A DNA stretch of 64,000 nt from Rodentibacter abscessus (GTDB lineage: Bacteria > Pseudomonadota > Gammaproteobacteria > Enterobacterales > Pasteurellaceae), in the NCBI RefSeq assembly GCF_047160095.1, contig NZ_AP038785.1, forward strand, positions 1,798,001-1,862,000. The letters are read 5' to 3'. Of the stretch, positions 18,834-27,668 are shown one piece after another. Both the position numbers and the translations under genes were made by a program. How positions within the stretch are numbered: the first letter of the stretch is position 1; each line of letters opens with the position of its first letter. The notes under the pieces were generated by a model that was not told the DNA's origin, did not search any database, and saw only the letters and a list, made by a program, of their open reading frames with translations.

Positions 18834-19052
18834 ATGTCATTAGAAATTTTAAACCAGCTTGAAGATAAAATTAAACAAGCGGTAGAAACCATTCAATTAC
18901 TTCAGCTTGAAGTGGAAGAATTAAAAGAACAAAATAGCCAAGCTCAGCAAACCGTTGAATCATTACAAAATGAAAACGAGCAGTTAAAAAATGAGCACCG
19001 TAACTGGCAAGAACACATTCGTTCATTACTTGGTAAATTCGACAACGTTTAA
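18834..19052 (+). CDS. zapB: Cell division protein ZapB
   Basis: ZapB is a 72-residue protein that is almost entirely coiled coil (MSLEILNQLEDKIKQ, then heptads rich in Leu, Glu and Gln to the end). It stimulates Z-ring assembly via ZapA. An AAAGGAAA site precedes the ATG. The gene is divergent from glpX, as in E. coli and its relatives, and is followed by its own terminator. Confidence 0.93.
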   Translation: MSLEILNQLEDKIKQAVETIQLLQLEVEELKEQNSQAQQTVESLQNENEQLKNEHRNWQEHIRSLLGKFDNV

Positions 19053-19060
19053 TCACACTA

Positions 19061-19088
19061 AAAGGCTTAGAAAATCTAAGCCTTTTTC
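19061..19088 (+). terminator. Terminator of zapB
   Basis: AAAGGCTTAG (19061-19070) pairs with CTAAGCCTTT (19076-19085) around a 5-base loop and is followed by Ts. It ends 13 bases before the mioC start. Confidence 0.85.
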
Positions 19089-19101
19089 TTTAGGATTATT
19101 T

Positions 19102-19542
19102 ATGAAAATTTGTATTCTTTCCGGCAGTACATTAGGGACTGCCGAATATGTTGCGGAGCACTTGGAAAATATTCTGGAAACACAAGGCTTTTCGACCGCT
19201 CTTTTTCATGGTGCGGATTATGATGAAGTGATCAATGAGCCGTTATGGCTTATCGTCACTTCCACTCATGGTGCCGGTGAAATCCCCGATAACTTACGGC
19301 CTCTTTTTGAAAAAATCGAAAAATTAAAAATCAATCTTTCTCAGTTACGCTTTGCTATCGTGGCTTTGGGTAATTCCGATTACGACACGTTCTGTTATGC
19401 CGCAAAACTGATAGAAGAAATCCTAATGCAAAAAAGTGCGGTCAAAATTTGTGATACTTTAAAAATTGATGTGTTAAATATTGAGGATCCGGAAAGTTAC
19501 AGTGAACAATGGCTTCCTCAATTTATTCAAAACCTCCCTTAA
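19102..19542 (+). CDS. mioC: Flavodoxin-like protein MioC
   Basis: MioC is an FMN-binding flavodoxin-type protein of 146 residues. The ATG at 19102 (MKICILSGSTLGTAEYVAE) is the right start because the phosphate-binding loop SGSTLGTAEYV begins at residue 7; upstream codons overlap zapB. FMN contacts are also visible in STHGAGEIPDN and ALGNSDYDTFC. It lies directly beside the replication origin, as in E. coli, where its transcription passes through oriC; here a terminator follows the gene. Confidence 0.94.
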   Translation: MKICILSGSTLGTAEYVAEHLENILETQGFSTALFHGADYDEVINEPLWLIVTSTHGAGEIPDNLRPLFEKIEKLKINLSQLRFAIVALGNSDYDTFCYAAKLIEEILMQKSAVKICDTLKIDVLNIEDPESYSEQWLPQFIQNLP

Positions 19543-19553
19543 TTTCAGCTTAG

Positions 19554-19585
19554 AAACGATGATTTTCACGATCATCGTTTTTTTA
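19554..19585 (+). terminator. Terminator of mioC
   Basis: AAACGATGA (19554-19562) pairs with TCATCGTTT (19572-19580) and runs into seven Ts. It lies 12 bases after the mioC stop and would shield oriC from mioC transcription. Confidence 0.85.
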
Positions 19586-19934
19586 TTATCTGTGGATAAC
19601 CCTACATAAACCTGTCAAAAAGTTGTATTTTTTCACTGAGTAAAATAAAATTTTTTATGCTCTGTGGATAAAAAAGCAAATTATCCACAACAAATAAACC
19701 TTCTTGATCTCACAGATCAACATTTTTTGATAAGATCTAACCTCTTCATTTACAACAAGAAAAGGATCTTACTCACAGGATCCAATGATCCTAATAGTAA
19801 CAATAATAAGATCTTTATATATAAAAAAAGATCTTAGATCTATTAATCGGTGATCCCAATTCTTACTTTCAAGCAAAATCGAATTTCTGTAGAATAGCGC
19901 ACAAATTTTTAGATCCGAATAAATAGAGAAAATA
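19585..19934. other. Probable chromosomal replication origin oriC
   Basis: This 350-bp A+T-rich gap lies between mioC and mnmG, the classic gammaproteobacterial oriC site. Three consensus DnaA boxes are visible: TGTGGATAA at 19591 and 19663, and TTATCCACA at 19681. Eleven GATC sites cluster between 19706 and 19915, several inside GATCT-started A+T-rich repeats (19734, 19765, 19810, 19830) that resemble the 13-mer unwinding repeats. I see no gene in it. Confidence 0.88.
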
Positions 19935-21824
19935 ATGTTTTATACAGAAACTTACGATGTCATTGTCATTGGTGGTGGCCATGCCGGCACAGAAGCCGCA
20001 CTAGCACCGGCACGTATGGGATTAAAAACCCTTTTACTTACACATAATGTCGATACTTTAGGGCAAATGTCCTGTAACCCTGCTATCGGTGGGATAGGTA
20101 AAGGGCACTTAGTGAAAGAAGTGGATGCTATGGGTGGTTTAATGGCGCATGCTGCGGATAAGGCAGGGATCCAATTTCGTACATTAAATAGCAGTAAAGG
20201 ACCTGCTGTACGAGCGACAAGAGCACAGGCGGATCGCGTTTTATACCGCCAAGCTGTACGCACAGCCCTTGAAAATCAACCTAACCTTGATATTTTTCAA
20301 CAAGAAGCTACGGACATTTTGATCGAACAAGATCATGTAACCGGTGTTTCCACTAAAATGGGGTTAACATTTCGTGCAAAATCCGTCATTTTAACGGCAG
20401 GCACGTTTTTAGCCGGTAAGATCCATATAGGATTAGAAAATTATGAAGGAGGGCGAGCTGGCGATCCGGCTTCAGTAAACCTTTCATATCGATTAAGAGA
20501 TCTCGGATTGAGAGTTGATCGTTTAAAAACCGGCACACCACCGCGCATTGATGCACGTACTATTAATTTCGATGTATTGGTAAAACAGCATGGTGATACC
20601 ATATTACCTGTGTTTTCCTTTATGGGATCGATTTCCGATCATCCGAAACAAATCCCTTGTTATATCACACATACTAACGATCAAACCCACGAAGTGATCC
20701 GTAATAATTTAGATCGTAGCCCGATGTACACCGGTGTGATCGAAGGGATTGGCCCGCGTTATTGTCCATCTATTGAAGATAAAGTGATGCGTTTTGCCGA
20801 CCGTAATTCTCATCAAATTTATCTTGAACCGGAAGGCTTGACCAGTAATGAGGTTTATCCAAACGGTATTTCCACCAGTCTTCCTTTTGATGTGCAAATG
20901 AAGATCGTCAATTCAATGAAAGGATTGGAAAATGCGCGGATCGTCAAACCGGGTTATGCGATTGAATACGATTATTTCGATCCACGGGATCTAAAACCTA
21001 CTTTAGAAACCAAATCCATATCAGGTTTATTCTTTGCAGGCCAGATCAACGGGACGACCGGTTATGAAGAAGCGGCTGCACAAGGGTTACTTGCCGGAAT
21101 TAATGCCGGACTTTACGTACAGGAAAAAGAAGCCTGGTTTCCACGTCGTGATCAGGCTTATATCGGCGTGTTAGTCGATGATCTTTGCACACTTGGTACG
21201 AAGGAACCTTACCGTGTATTTACCTCCCGTGCGGAGTACCGTTTATTGCTACGTGAAGATAATGCCGATATTCGCTTAACACCGATCGCACACGATTTAG
21301 GATTAATTGATGAAGCACGTTGGGCTCGTTTTAATCAAAAAATGGAAAATATTGAACTTGAACGTCAACGTTTACGCTCTATTTGGTTACACCCTCGCTC
21401 AGAATATTTAGAAGAAGTTAATAATGTACTAAGTAGCCCGCTGGTTCGTGAAGCGAACGGAGAAGATTTATTGCGTCGTCCGGAAATTAATTACGAGATT
21501 TTAACTTCACTTACGCCTTATCAGCCGGCAATGGAAGATAAAGAAGCGGTGGAGCAAGTGGAAATTGCGATTAAGTATCAAGGCTATATCGAACATCAAC
21601 AAGAAGAAATCGAGAAACAAAAACGCCATGAAAATACGGCTATTCCTCCGCACTTTGATTATGCCAAAGTCTCAGGATTATCAAATGAAGTACGTGCGAA
21701 GTTAGAACAACATCGTCCGGTATCCATCGGACAGGCAAGCCGTATTTCCGGCATCACACCGGCGGCAATTTCCATTATTTTGGTAAATTTAAAAAAACAA
21801 GGAATGTTGAAGCGTGGAGAATAA
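19935..21824 (+). CDS. mnmG: tRNA modification enzyme MnmG (GidA)
   Basis: MnmG with MnmE adds the carboxymethylaminomethyl group to U34 of certain tRNAs. The 629 residues start with the FAD-binding loop VIGGGHAGTEAALA, followed by the family signatures SCNPAIGGIGKGHLVKEVDA and GQINGTTGYEEAAAQGLLAG. The C-terminal MnmE-binding domain ends with RISGITPAAISIILVNLKK. It is the first gene rightward of oriC and is followed by rsmG, as expected. Confidence 0.98.
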   Translation: MFYTETYDVIVIGGGHAGTEAALAPARMGLKTLLLTHNVDTLGQMSCNPAIGGIGKGHLVKEVDAMGGLMAHAADKAGIQFRTLNSSKGPAVRATRAQADRVLYRQAVRTALENQPNLDIFQQEATDILIEQDHVTGVSTKMGLTFRAKSVILTAGTFLAGKIHIGLENYEGGRAGDPASVNLSYRLRDLGLRVDRLKTGTPPRIDARTINFDVLVKQHGDTILPVFSFMGSISDHPKQIPCYITHTNDQTHEVIRNNLDRSPMYTGVIEGIGPRYCPSIEDKVMRFADRNSHQIYLEPEGLTSNEVYPNGISTSLPFDVQMKIVNSMKGLENARIVKPGYAIEYDYFDPRDLKPTLETKSISGLFFAGQINGTTGYEEAAAQGLLAGINAGLYVQEKEAWFPRRDQAYIGVLVDDLCTLGTKEPYRVFTSRAEYRLLLREDNADIRLTPIAHDLGLIDEARWARFNQKMENIELERQRLRSIWLHPRSEYLEEVNNVLSSPLVREANGEDLLRRPEINYEILTSLTPYQPAMEDKEAVEQVEIAIKYQGYIEHQQEEIEKQKRHENTAIPPHFDYAKVSGLSNEVRAKLEQHRPVSIGQASRISGITPAAISIILVNLKKQGMLKRGE

Positions 21825-21904
21825 ATTTTTCTAACTCTGAAACATAAAGTGCGGTCGATTTTTTGAGCGTATTTTTAAGTCAAATCAAAAAAGAGCATTA
21901 ATTA

Positions 21905-22516
21905 ATGAAAGTAAAATTAGATAATCTTCTCACGCAAGCCGGTATTAAATTAAAAGATCAGCAAAAACAGCAGTTGGTAGATCTTGTTAATTTATTAAGC
22001 AAATGGAACAAAGCCTATAATTTAACTTCCGTGCGGGATCCGCAGGAAATGTTAGTAAAGCATATTTTAGATAGCTTGGTCGTAAGTCCTTATTTGCAAG
22101 GTGAACGTTTTATTGATGTAGGTACAGGCCCCGGTTTACCGGGGTTACCTTTGGCGATAATGAACCCCAATAAACAATTTATTTTATTGGATAGCCTTGG
22201 TAAACGTATCAGTTTCATTCGTAATGCAATACGTGAGTTACGACTAACCAATGTTATTCCTGTGTTAAGTCGTGTAGAAGAATATCGGCCGGAAGAAAAA
22301 TTTGATGGCGTATTAAGCCGTGCTTTTGCTTCACTTAAAGATATTACGGATTGGTGTCATCATTTACCGAAAGAAAACGGTCATTTTTATGCGCTAAAAG
22401 GGCTTTATCAAGAAGATGAAGTGCAAGAATTAGATAAAAAATATAGGATTCAACAAGTGATAAAATTAGATGTGCCTGAACTTGTGGGTGAACGACATTT
22501 GATCATTCTGCGTTAA
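21905..22516 (+). CDS. rsmG: 16S rRNA m7G527 methyltransferase RsmG (GidB)
   Basis: RsmG is a SAM-dependent methyltransferase for G527 of 16S rRNA. It has 203 residues. The SAM-binding motif DVGTGPGLPGLPLAI lies at about residue 72, and the NKAYNLTSVRDPQEM stretch and the HILDSL motif come before it. The gene lies 80 bp after mnmG; the gap holds one uptake signal (near 21849) and no terminator. Confidence 0.95.
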   Translation: MKVKLDNLLTQAGIKLKDQQKQQLVDLVNLLSKWNKAYNLTSVRDPQEMLVKHILDSLVVSPYLQGERFIDVGTGPGLPGLPLAIMNPNKQFILLDSLGKRISFIRNAIRELRLTNVIPVLSRVEEYRPEEKFDGVLSRAFASLKDITDWCHHLPKENGHFYALKGLYQEDEVQELDKKYRIQQVIKLDVPELVGERHLIILR

Positions 22517-22584
22517 ATTATTACATTTTTGTAAATTATTTTTTAAAAGTGTGATTTAGTTAACGTTTTTTAATAGCTTTTAAG

Positions 22585-22612
22585 TTGAATCTGATTTTTT
22601 CAAGAGTATAAT
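22585..22612 (+). promoter_or_regulatory. Promoter of the atp operon
   Basis: TTGAAT (22585-22590), a 16-base spacer and TATAAT (22607-22612) stand 27 bases before the atpI start codon. The sequence upstream is very A+T-rich. Confidence 0.65.
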
Positions 22613-22639
22613 TAACGGGATTTAAGGTTATTGAAAGTG

Positions 22640-23008
22640 ATGTCAAAAGTTATCCAACAAGCGAAAATTCAGTACCAAAAAGCTATTCAAATTGAAATAG
22701 TCATTATGTTGATATTTGCTTGTTTTTTGGCTTTTGGACAGGTAAGAAGCGCACTTGATTTTCTGTATGGGTTTCTTTCTGCGCTACTTCCTTTCAGTCT
22801 TTTTGTTTATATCGTGTTTTATCGAAATTTACCTGCAAAATTAACCGCACTTTATAAAGGTGAGGCAATAAAGTTTGCGTTCACGATTATATTGATTATC
22901 ACATCGTTTAAATGGCTTTCGGTCACTAATTTTGTGGTTTTCTTTAGTGGTTTTTTTATAGCCTTAATATTGAATAATTTAGTTCCATTTTTGCTTCGTC
23001 GAATTTGA
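22640..23008 (+). CDS. atpI: ATP synthase protein I
   Basis: AtpI is a small membrane protein that aids c-ring assembly or Mg2+ uptake; it is not part of the final enzyme. The ATG at 22640 gives 122 residues with four membrane segments (about residues 15-35, 38-58, 73-92 and 96-116). The frame also opens three codons earlier with TTG. It is the first gene of the atp operon and the least conserved. Confidence 0.85.
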   Translation: MSKVIQQAKIQYQKAIQIEIVIMLIFACFLAFGQVRSALDFLYGFLSALLPFSLFVYIVFYRNLPAKLTALYKGEAIKFAFTIILIITSFKWLSVTNFVVFFSGFFIALILNNLVPFLLRRI

Positions 23009-23030
23009 TTTTTTATACTAAGGGTTCGTT

Positions 23031-23819
23031 ATGTCTGGACAAACAACATCGGAATATATTAGTCATCATCTATCCTTTCTTAAAACGGGGGATGGATTTT
23101 GGCACGTTCATGTGGATACCTTATTCTTTTCTATTTTGTCTGCTATTATTTTTCTCTTTATCTTCTCTCGTGTAGCCAAAAAAGCCACAACCGGTGTGCC
23201 CGGCAAAATGCAATGTTTGGTTGAAATTGTAGTCGAATGGATTGATGGTATTGTTAGAGAAAATTTTCACGGGCCGCGTAATGTGATCGCACCACTGGCG
23301 TTAACTATTTTCTGCTGGGTATTTATAATGAATGCGATCGATTTGATTCCTGTTGATTTCCTACCTCAATTAGCGGCACTGTTCAATATTCATTATTTAA
23401 GAGCCGTACCGACTGCCGATATTAGTGCAACGCTTGGTATGTCTATTTGTGTTTTCTTCTTGATTCTTTTTTATACCGTTAAATCCAAAGGTTTTAAAGG
23501 GCTGGTAAAAGAATATACGCTTCATCCGTTTAATCATTGGGCGTTTATTCCCGTTAACTTTATTTTAGAAACGGTAACTTTACTGGCTAAACCTATTTCT
23601 CTCGCATTTCGTCTGTTTGGTAATATGTACGCAGGGGAATTGATTTTTATTCTTATTGCGGTGATGTATTCCGCTAATATGGCTATTGCGGCATTAGGAA
23701 TTCCTTTACATCTCGCTTGGGCTATTTTCCATATATTGGTTATCACGTTACAAGCATTTATTTTTATGATGTTAACGGTCGTTTATTTAAGTATTGCTTA
23801 TAATAAAGCAGATCATTAA
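23031..23819 (+). CDS. atpB: ATP synthase F0 subunit a
   Basis: Subunit a forms the proton half-channels next to the c-ring. The 262-residue protein has about five or six membrane helices; the essential Arg lies in KPISLAFRLFGNMYAGE and the C-terminal helix has HLAWAIFHILVITLQAFIFMML. It starts 22 bases after atpI. Confidence 0.97.
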   Translation: MSGQTTSEYISHHLSFLKTGDGFWHVHVDTLFFSILSAIIFLFIFSRVAKKATTGVPGKMQCLVEIVVEWIDGIVRENFHGPRNVIAPLALTIFCWVFIMNAIDLIPVDFLPQLAALFNIHYLRAVPTADISATLGMSICVFFLILFYTVKSKGFKGLVKEYTLHPFNHWAFIPVNFILETVTLLAKPISLAFRLFGNMYAGELIFILIAVMYSANMAIAALGIPLHLAWAIFHILVITLQAFIFMMLTVVYLSIAYNKADH

Positions 23820-23875
23820 TCGTTTTTTTATTAACCGGCTCTAGGGCTAAAACTTAACTTCTATTGGAGAACATT

Positions 23876-24130
23876 ATGGAAACTGTAATTACAGCTACAA
23901 TCATCGGGGCATCGATTCTTCTTGCATTTGCTGCATTAGGTACTGCAATTGGTTTTGCTATCTTAGGCGGCAAATTTCTAGAATCTTCAGCGCGTCAACC
24001 TGAGCTTGCATCAAGTTTGCAAACTAAAATGTTTATTGTGGCAGGTCTTTTAGATGCGATTGCGATGATTGCGGTTGGTATTTCCTTACTATTCATCTTT
24101 GCTAATCCATTTATCGGTTTATTACAATAA
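23876..24130 (+). CDS. atpE: ATP synthase F0 subunit c
   Basis: This is the proteolipid of the rotor ring: 84 residues, two membrane helices joined by the polar loop ARQPE. The proton-carrying Asp60 is in GLLDAIAMIAVG. I start at METVITATI, preceded by TTGGAGAA; the frame opens four codons earlier but that would add MENI before the conserved start. Confidence 0.97.
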   Translation: METVITATIIGASILLAFAALGTAIGFAILGGKFLESSARQPELASSLQTKMFIVAGLLDAIAMIAVGISLLFIFANPFIGLLQ

Positions 24131-24178
24131 TCCCTTATTTGCTTATTAACGTAAAAAAAGCATTTTAAGGAGGACGTT

Positions 24179-24649
24179 GTGAATTTAAATGCAACATTAA
24201 TTGGTCAACTTATTTCATTCGCACTGTTCGTTTGGTTCTGTATGAAATTCGTATGGCCGCCGATTATTAAAGCAATTGAAACACGTCAAAGCCAGATTGC
24301 TAATGCCTTAGCATCAGCGGAAGCTGCGAAAAAAGAACAAGCAGATACCAAGATGCTTGCAGAAGAAGAAATTTCAAAAGCAAAAGTTCAGGCTCAAGAG
24401 ATTTTGGATGCAGCAAACAAGCGACGTAATGAAGTACTTGACGAAGTAAAAGCCGAAGCAGAGGAACTTAAAGCTAAAATTATTGAACAGGGTTATGCGG
24501 AAGTTGAAGCGGAGCGTAAACGTGTTCAAGAAGAGTTACGCCTTAAAGTAGCTTCTTTGGCGATTGCCGGTGCTGAGAAAATTGTGGGTCGCACTATTGA
24601 TGAAGCGGCAAACAATGACATTATAGATAAATTAGTTGCAGAACTATAA
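24179..24649 (+). CDS. atpF: ATP synthase F0 subunit b
   Basis: Subunit b is the stator stalk: one N-terminal membrane helix (residues 5-25) and then a long charged coiled coil of 156 residues in all. The start codon is GTG at 24179, with AAGGAGG placed well upstream of it, which supports the unusual start. Confidence 0.96.
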   Translation: MNLNATLIGQLISFALFVWFCMKFVWPPIIKAIETRQSQIANALASAEAAKKEQADTKMLAEEEISKAKVQAQEILDAANKRRNEVLDEVKAEAEELKAKIIEQGYAEVEAERKRVQEELRLKVASLAIAGAEKIVGRTIDEAANNDIIDKLVAEL

Positions 24650-24662
24650 GAGGCTTTGGCTT

Positions 24663-25208
24663 ATGTCAGAATTAACTACAATAGCTCGCCCTTATGCTAA
24701 AGCTGCATTTGATTTTGCGATAGAACAATCTGCGAATGACAAAAGTGCGATAGAAAAATGGGCGGAAATGCTGGGTTTTTTGACCGCACTTGTTGAAAAT
24801 GCAGAAATGAAGGAATTTTTAACAAGTTCGTTCTCTGCGCAAAAAATTGCGGATACTGTTATTTCAATTTGTGGTGAACAGCTAAATCAATATGGGCAAA
24901 ATCTTATTCGGTTAATGGCTGAAAATAAGCGTTTGAGTGCAATTCCTATGGTATTTACCGAATTTACCCGATATGTGGAAGAGCATCAAGCTATTGCGGA
25001 AGTGAGTGTTATTTCAGCACAACCATTAAATGCAACTCAAATTGAAAAGATTGCAGCGGCAATGGAAAAAAGATTAGATCGCAAAGTGAAAGTTAATTGC
25101 AACGTGGATAATTCGTTAATTGCCGGCGTGATTATTCGTACCGAAGATTTTGTGATTGATGGTAGCAGCCGCGGGCAGCTTTCCCGTCTCGCAAATGAGT
25201 TGCAATAA
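24663..25208 (+). CDS. atpH: ATP synthase F1 subunit delta
   Basis: Subunit delta links the b stalk to the top of F1. The ATG at 24663 (MSELTTIARPYAKAAFDFA) matches the family N-terminus; the frame opens earlier but overlaps atpF. It has 181 residues, with the C-terminal VDNSLIAGVIIRTEDFVIDGS signature. There are 13 bases between atpF and this gene. Confidence 0.96.
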   Translation: MSELTTIARPYAKAAFDFAIEQSANDKSAIEKWAEMLGFLTALVENAEMKEFLTSSFSAQKIADTVISICGEQLNQYGQNLIRLMAENKRLSAIPMVFTEFTRYVEEHQAIAEVSVISAQPLNATQIEKIAAAMEKRLDRKVKVNCNVDNSLIAGVIIRTEDFVIDGSSRGQLSRLANELQ

Positions 25209-25222
25209 AAGAGGAATAGAAA

Positions 25223-26764
25223 ATGCAACTAAATTCAACTGAAATTAGTGAATTGATTAAAAAACGCATTGCTCAATTTGATGTAGTGAGTGAGGCTCGA
25301 AATACGGGAACTATTGTTTCCGTAAGTGATGGCATTATTCGTGTTCATGGCTTGAGTGATGTAATGCAAGGTGAAATGATTGCATTACCGGGAAATCGCT
25401 ATGCAATGGCCCTTAACCTTGAGCGCGACTCTGTCGGAGCGGTTGTAATGGGACCTTACGCAGATTTAGCCGAAGGTATGGAAGTCCAATGTACCGGGCG
25501 TATTCTTGAAGTGCCGGTAGGGCGTGGTTTATTAGGTCGCGTAGTTAATACGCTCGGTCAACCGATCGATGGGAAAGGTGAAGTTGAAAATGACGGTTTC
25601 TCACCGGTAGAAGTGATTGCACCGGGCGTTATAGATCGTAAATCTGTTGATCAGCCTGTCCAAACTGGCTACAAAGCAGTGGATTCAATGGTGCCGATTG
25701 GTCGTGGCCAACGTGAATTAATCATCGGTGACCGTCAAACCGGTAAAACGGCATTAGCGATTGATGCCATCATCAACCAACGTGATTCAGGTATTAAATG
25801 TATTTACGTGGCAATTGGTCAAAAAGCATCAACAATTGCAAACGTTGTGCGTAAATTAGAAGAACACGGTGCCTTAGCAAATACTATTATTGTTGCAGCA
25901 TCTGCATCTGAGTCTGCAGCGTTGCAATACCTTGCACCTTATGCAGGTTGTGCTATGGGAGAATACTTCCGCGATCGTGGTGAGGATGCCTTAATCGTTT
26001 ACGATGATTTATCAAAACAAGCAGTTGCTTATCGTCAAATTTCATTATTATTACGCCGTCCACCTGGTCGTGAAGCCTATCCGGGTGATGTTTTCTACTT
26101 ACACTCACGTTTGCTTGAACGAGCTGCGCGTGTAAATGAAGAGTATGTAGAAAAATTTACTAAAGGCGAAGTTAAAGGAAAAACAGGTTCTTTAACCGCA
26201 CTTCCAATCATTGAAACACAAGCCGGGGACGTATCTGCGTTCGTACCAACTAACGTAATTTCTATTACCGACGGTCAGATTTTCTTAGAGTCTAACCTTT
26301 TCAACTCAGGGATTCGTCCTGCGGTGAATCCGGGGATTTCCGTTTCACGTGTAGGTGGTGCAGCTCAAACTAAAGTGGTGAAAAAATTAGCCGGTGGTAT
26401 TCGTACTGCGTTGGCGCAATATCGTGAATTGGCAGCTTTTGCACAATTTGCTTCTGATCTTGATGATGCAACTCGTAAACAGCTTACTCACGGTGAAAAA
26501 GTAACCGAATTGTTGAAACAAAAACAATATGCCCCGCTTAGTGTGGCAGAACAATCCGTGTTGCTTTTTGCGGTTGAATTTGGTTATTTAGAAGATGTGG
26601 AACTACAAAAAATTGCAAATTTTGAGACCGCACTTTTAGATTACGCTCACCGTAACCATGGCGATTTTATGGCAGAATTAACCAAAACCGGTAACTATAA
26701 TGATGATATTAAAAATACATTAAAAACGATTTTGGATAATTTTAAAGCCAATAGTGCGTGGTAA
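25223..26764 (+). CDS. atpA: ATP synthase F1 subunit alpha
   Basis: Subunit alpha is the non-catalytic nucleotide-binding subunit: 513 residues, with the P-loop GDRQTGKT near residue 170 and the family signature PAVNPGISVSRVGGAAQ. The N-terminal crown domain begins MQLNSTEISELIKKRI. It lies 14 bases after atpH within the operon. Confidence 0.98.
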   Translation: MQLNSTEISELIKKRIAQFDVVSEARNTGTIVSVSDGIIRVHGLSDVMQGEMIALPGNRYAMALNLERDSVGAVVMGPYADLAEGMEVQCTGRILEVPVGRGLLGRVVNTLGQPIDGKGEVENDGFSPVEVIAPGVIDRKSVDQPVQTGYKAVDSMVPIGRGQRELIIGDRQTGKTALAIDAIINQRDSGIKCIYVAIGQKASTIANVVRKLEEHGALANTIIVAASASESAALQYLAPYAGCAMGEYFRDRGEDALIVYDDLSKQAVAYRQISLLLRRPPGREAYPGDVFYLHSRLLERAARVNEEYVEKFTKGEVKGKTGSLTALPIIETQAGDVSAFVPTNVISITDGQIFLESNLFNSGIRPAVNPGISVSRVGGAAQTKVVKKLAGGIRTALAQYRELAAFAQFASDLDDATRKQLTHGEKVTELLKQKQYAPLSVAEQSVLLFAVEFGYLEDVELQKIANFETALLDYAHRNHGDFMAELTKTGNYNDDIKNTLKTILDNFKANSAW

Positions 26765-26781
26765 CGTAACGGAGAAAAAAG

Positions 26782-27651
26782 ATGGCAGGTGCAAAAGAGA
26801 TAAAAACCAAAATTGCTAGTGTGCAAAGTACACAAAAAATTACTAAGGCAATGGAAATGGTGGCTACATCGAAAATGCGCAAAACGCAAGATCGCATGGC
26901 AGCTTCTCGTCCGTATTCTGAGACAATACGAAATGTTATCAGCCACGTATCTAAAGCAAGTGTCGGTTATAAGCATCCGTTTTTAATTCAGCGAGAGATT
27001 AAAAAAGTTGGGATCTTGTTGGTTTCGACTGACCGTGGAATGTGCGGTGGTTTGAACATTAACTTATTCAAAACCGTAATGACGGAAATCAAACAATGGA
27101 AGGATAAAGGTATTACCGTAGAATTGGGCTTAATTGGTTCAAAAGGTATTAATTTTTTCCGTTCATTAGGATTACCGATTCGCGCACAACTTTCCGGTTT
27201 GGGTGATAATCCGACAATGGAAGAGCTAATTGGGGTAGCAAATGGAATGTTTGATATCTATAAAAACGGTGAAGTGGATGCGATTTACATTGCTTACAAT
27301 AAATTTGTAAATACGATGTCACAATCACCGGTTTATCAACAATTAGTTCCATTACCAGCATTAGAAACCGATAATTTAGAGCAAAGACAAAGTACTTGGG
27401 ATTACCTTTACGAGCCGGAGCCAAAGGCTTTATTAGATAGCTTGCTTACTCGTTATTTGGAATCTCAAGTATATCAATCTGTGGTGGATAACCTTGCTTC
27501 CGAGCAAGCTGCCCGTATGGTAGCTATGAAAGCGGCAACTGATAATGCAGGTAATTTAATTAATGATTTGCAATTAGTTTATAACAAAGCCCGTCAAGCA
27601 AGTATTACAAATGAATTAAATGAAATCGTAGCCGGTGCGGCAGCGATTTAA
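26782..27651 (+). CDS. atpG: ATP synthase F1 subunit gamma
   Basis: Subunit gamma is the central rotor shaft. The 289 residues start with AGAKEIKTKIASVQSTQKIT and end with the C-terminal helix that carries the signature ITNELNEIVAGAAAI. Long helices at both ends and a Rossmann-like middle fit the family. Confidence 0.98.
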   Translation: MAGAKEIKTKIASVQSTQKITKAMEMVATSKMRKTQDRMAASRPYSETIRNVISHVSKASVGYKHPFLIQREIKKVGILLVSTDRGMCGGLNINLFKTVMTEIKQWKDKGITVELGLIGSKGINFFRSLGLPIRAQLSGLGDNPTMEELIGVANGMFDIYKNGEVDAIYIAYNKFVNTMSQSPVYQQLVPLPALETDNLEQRQSTWDYLYEPEPKALLDSLLTRYLESQVYQSVVDNLASEQAARMVAMKAATDNAGNLINDLQLVYNKARQASITNELNEIVAGAAAI

Positions 27652-27668
27652 GGAATAGAGGAACGGTA

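Noticed and set aside
19801..19860. CRISPR-like or tandem repeat from repeated GATCT
   Set aside because: The spacing is irregular and the sequence lies in oriC. No CRISPR array or cas gene is present in the window.
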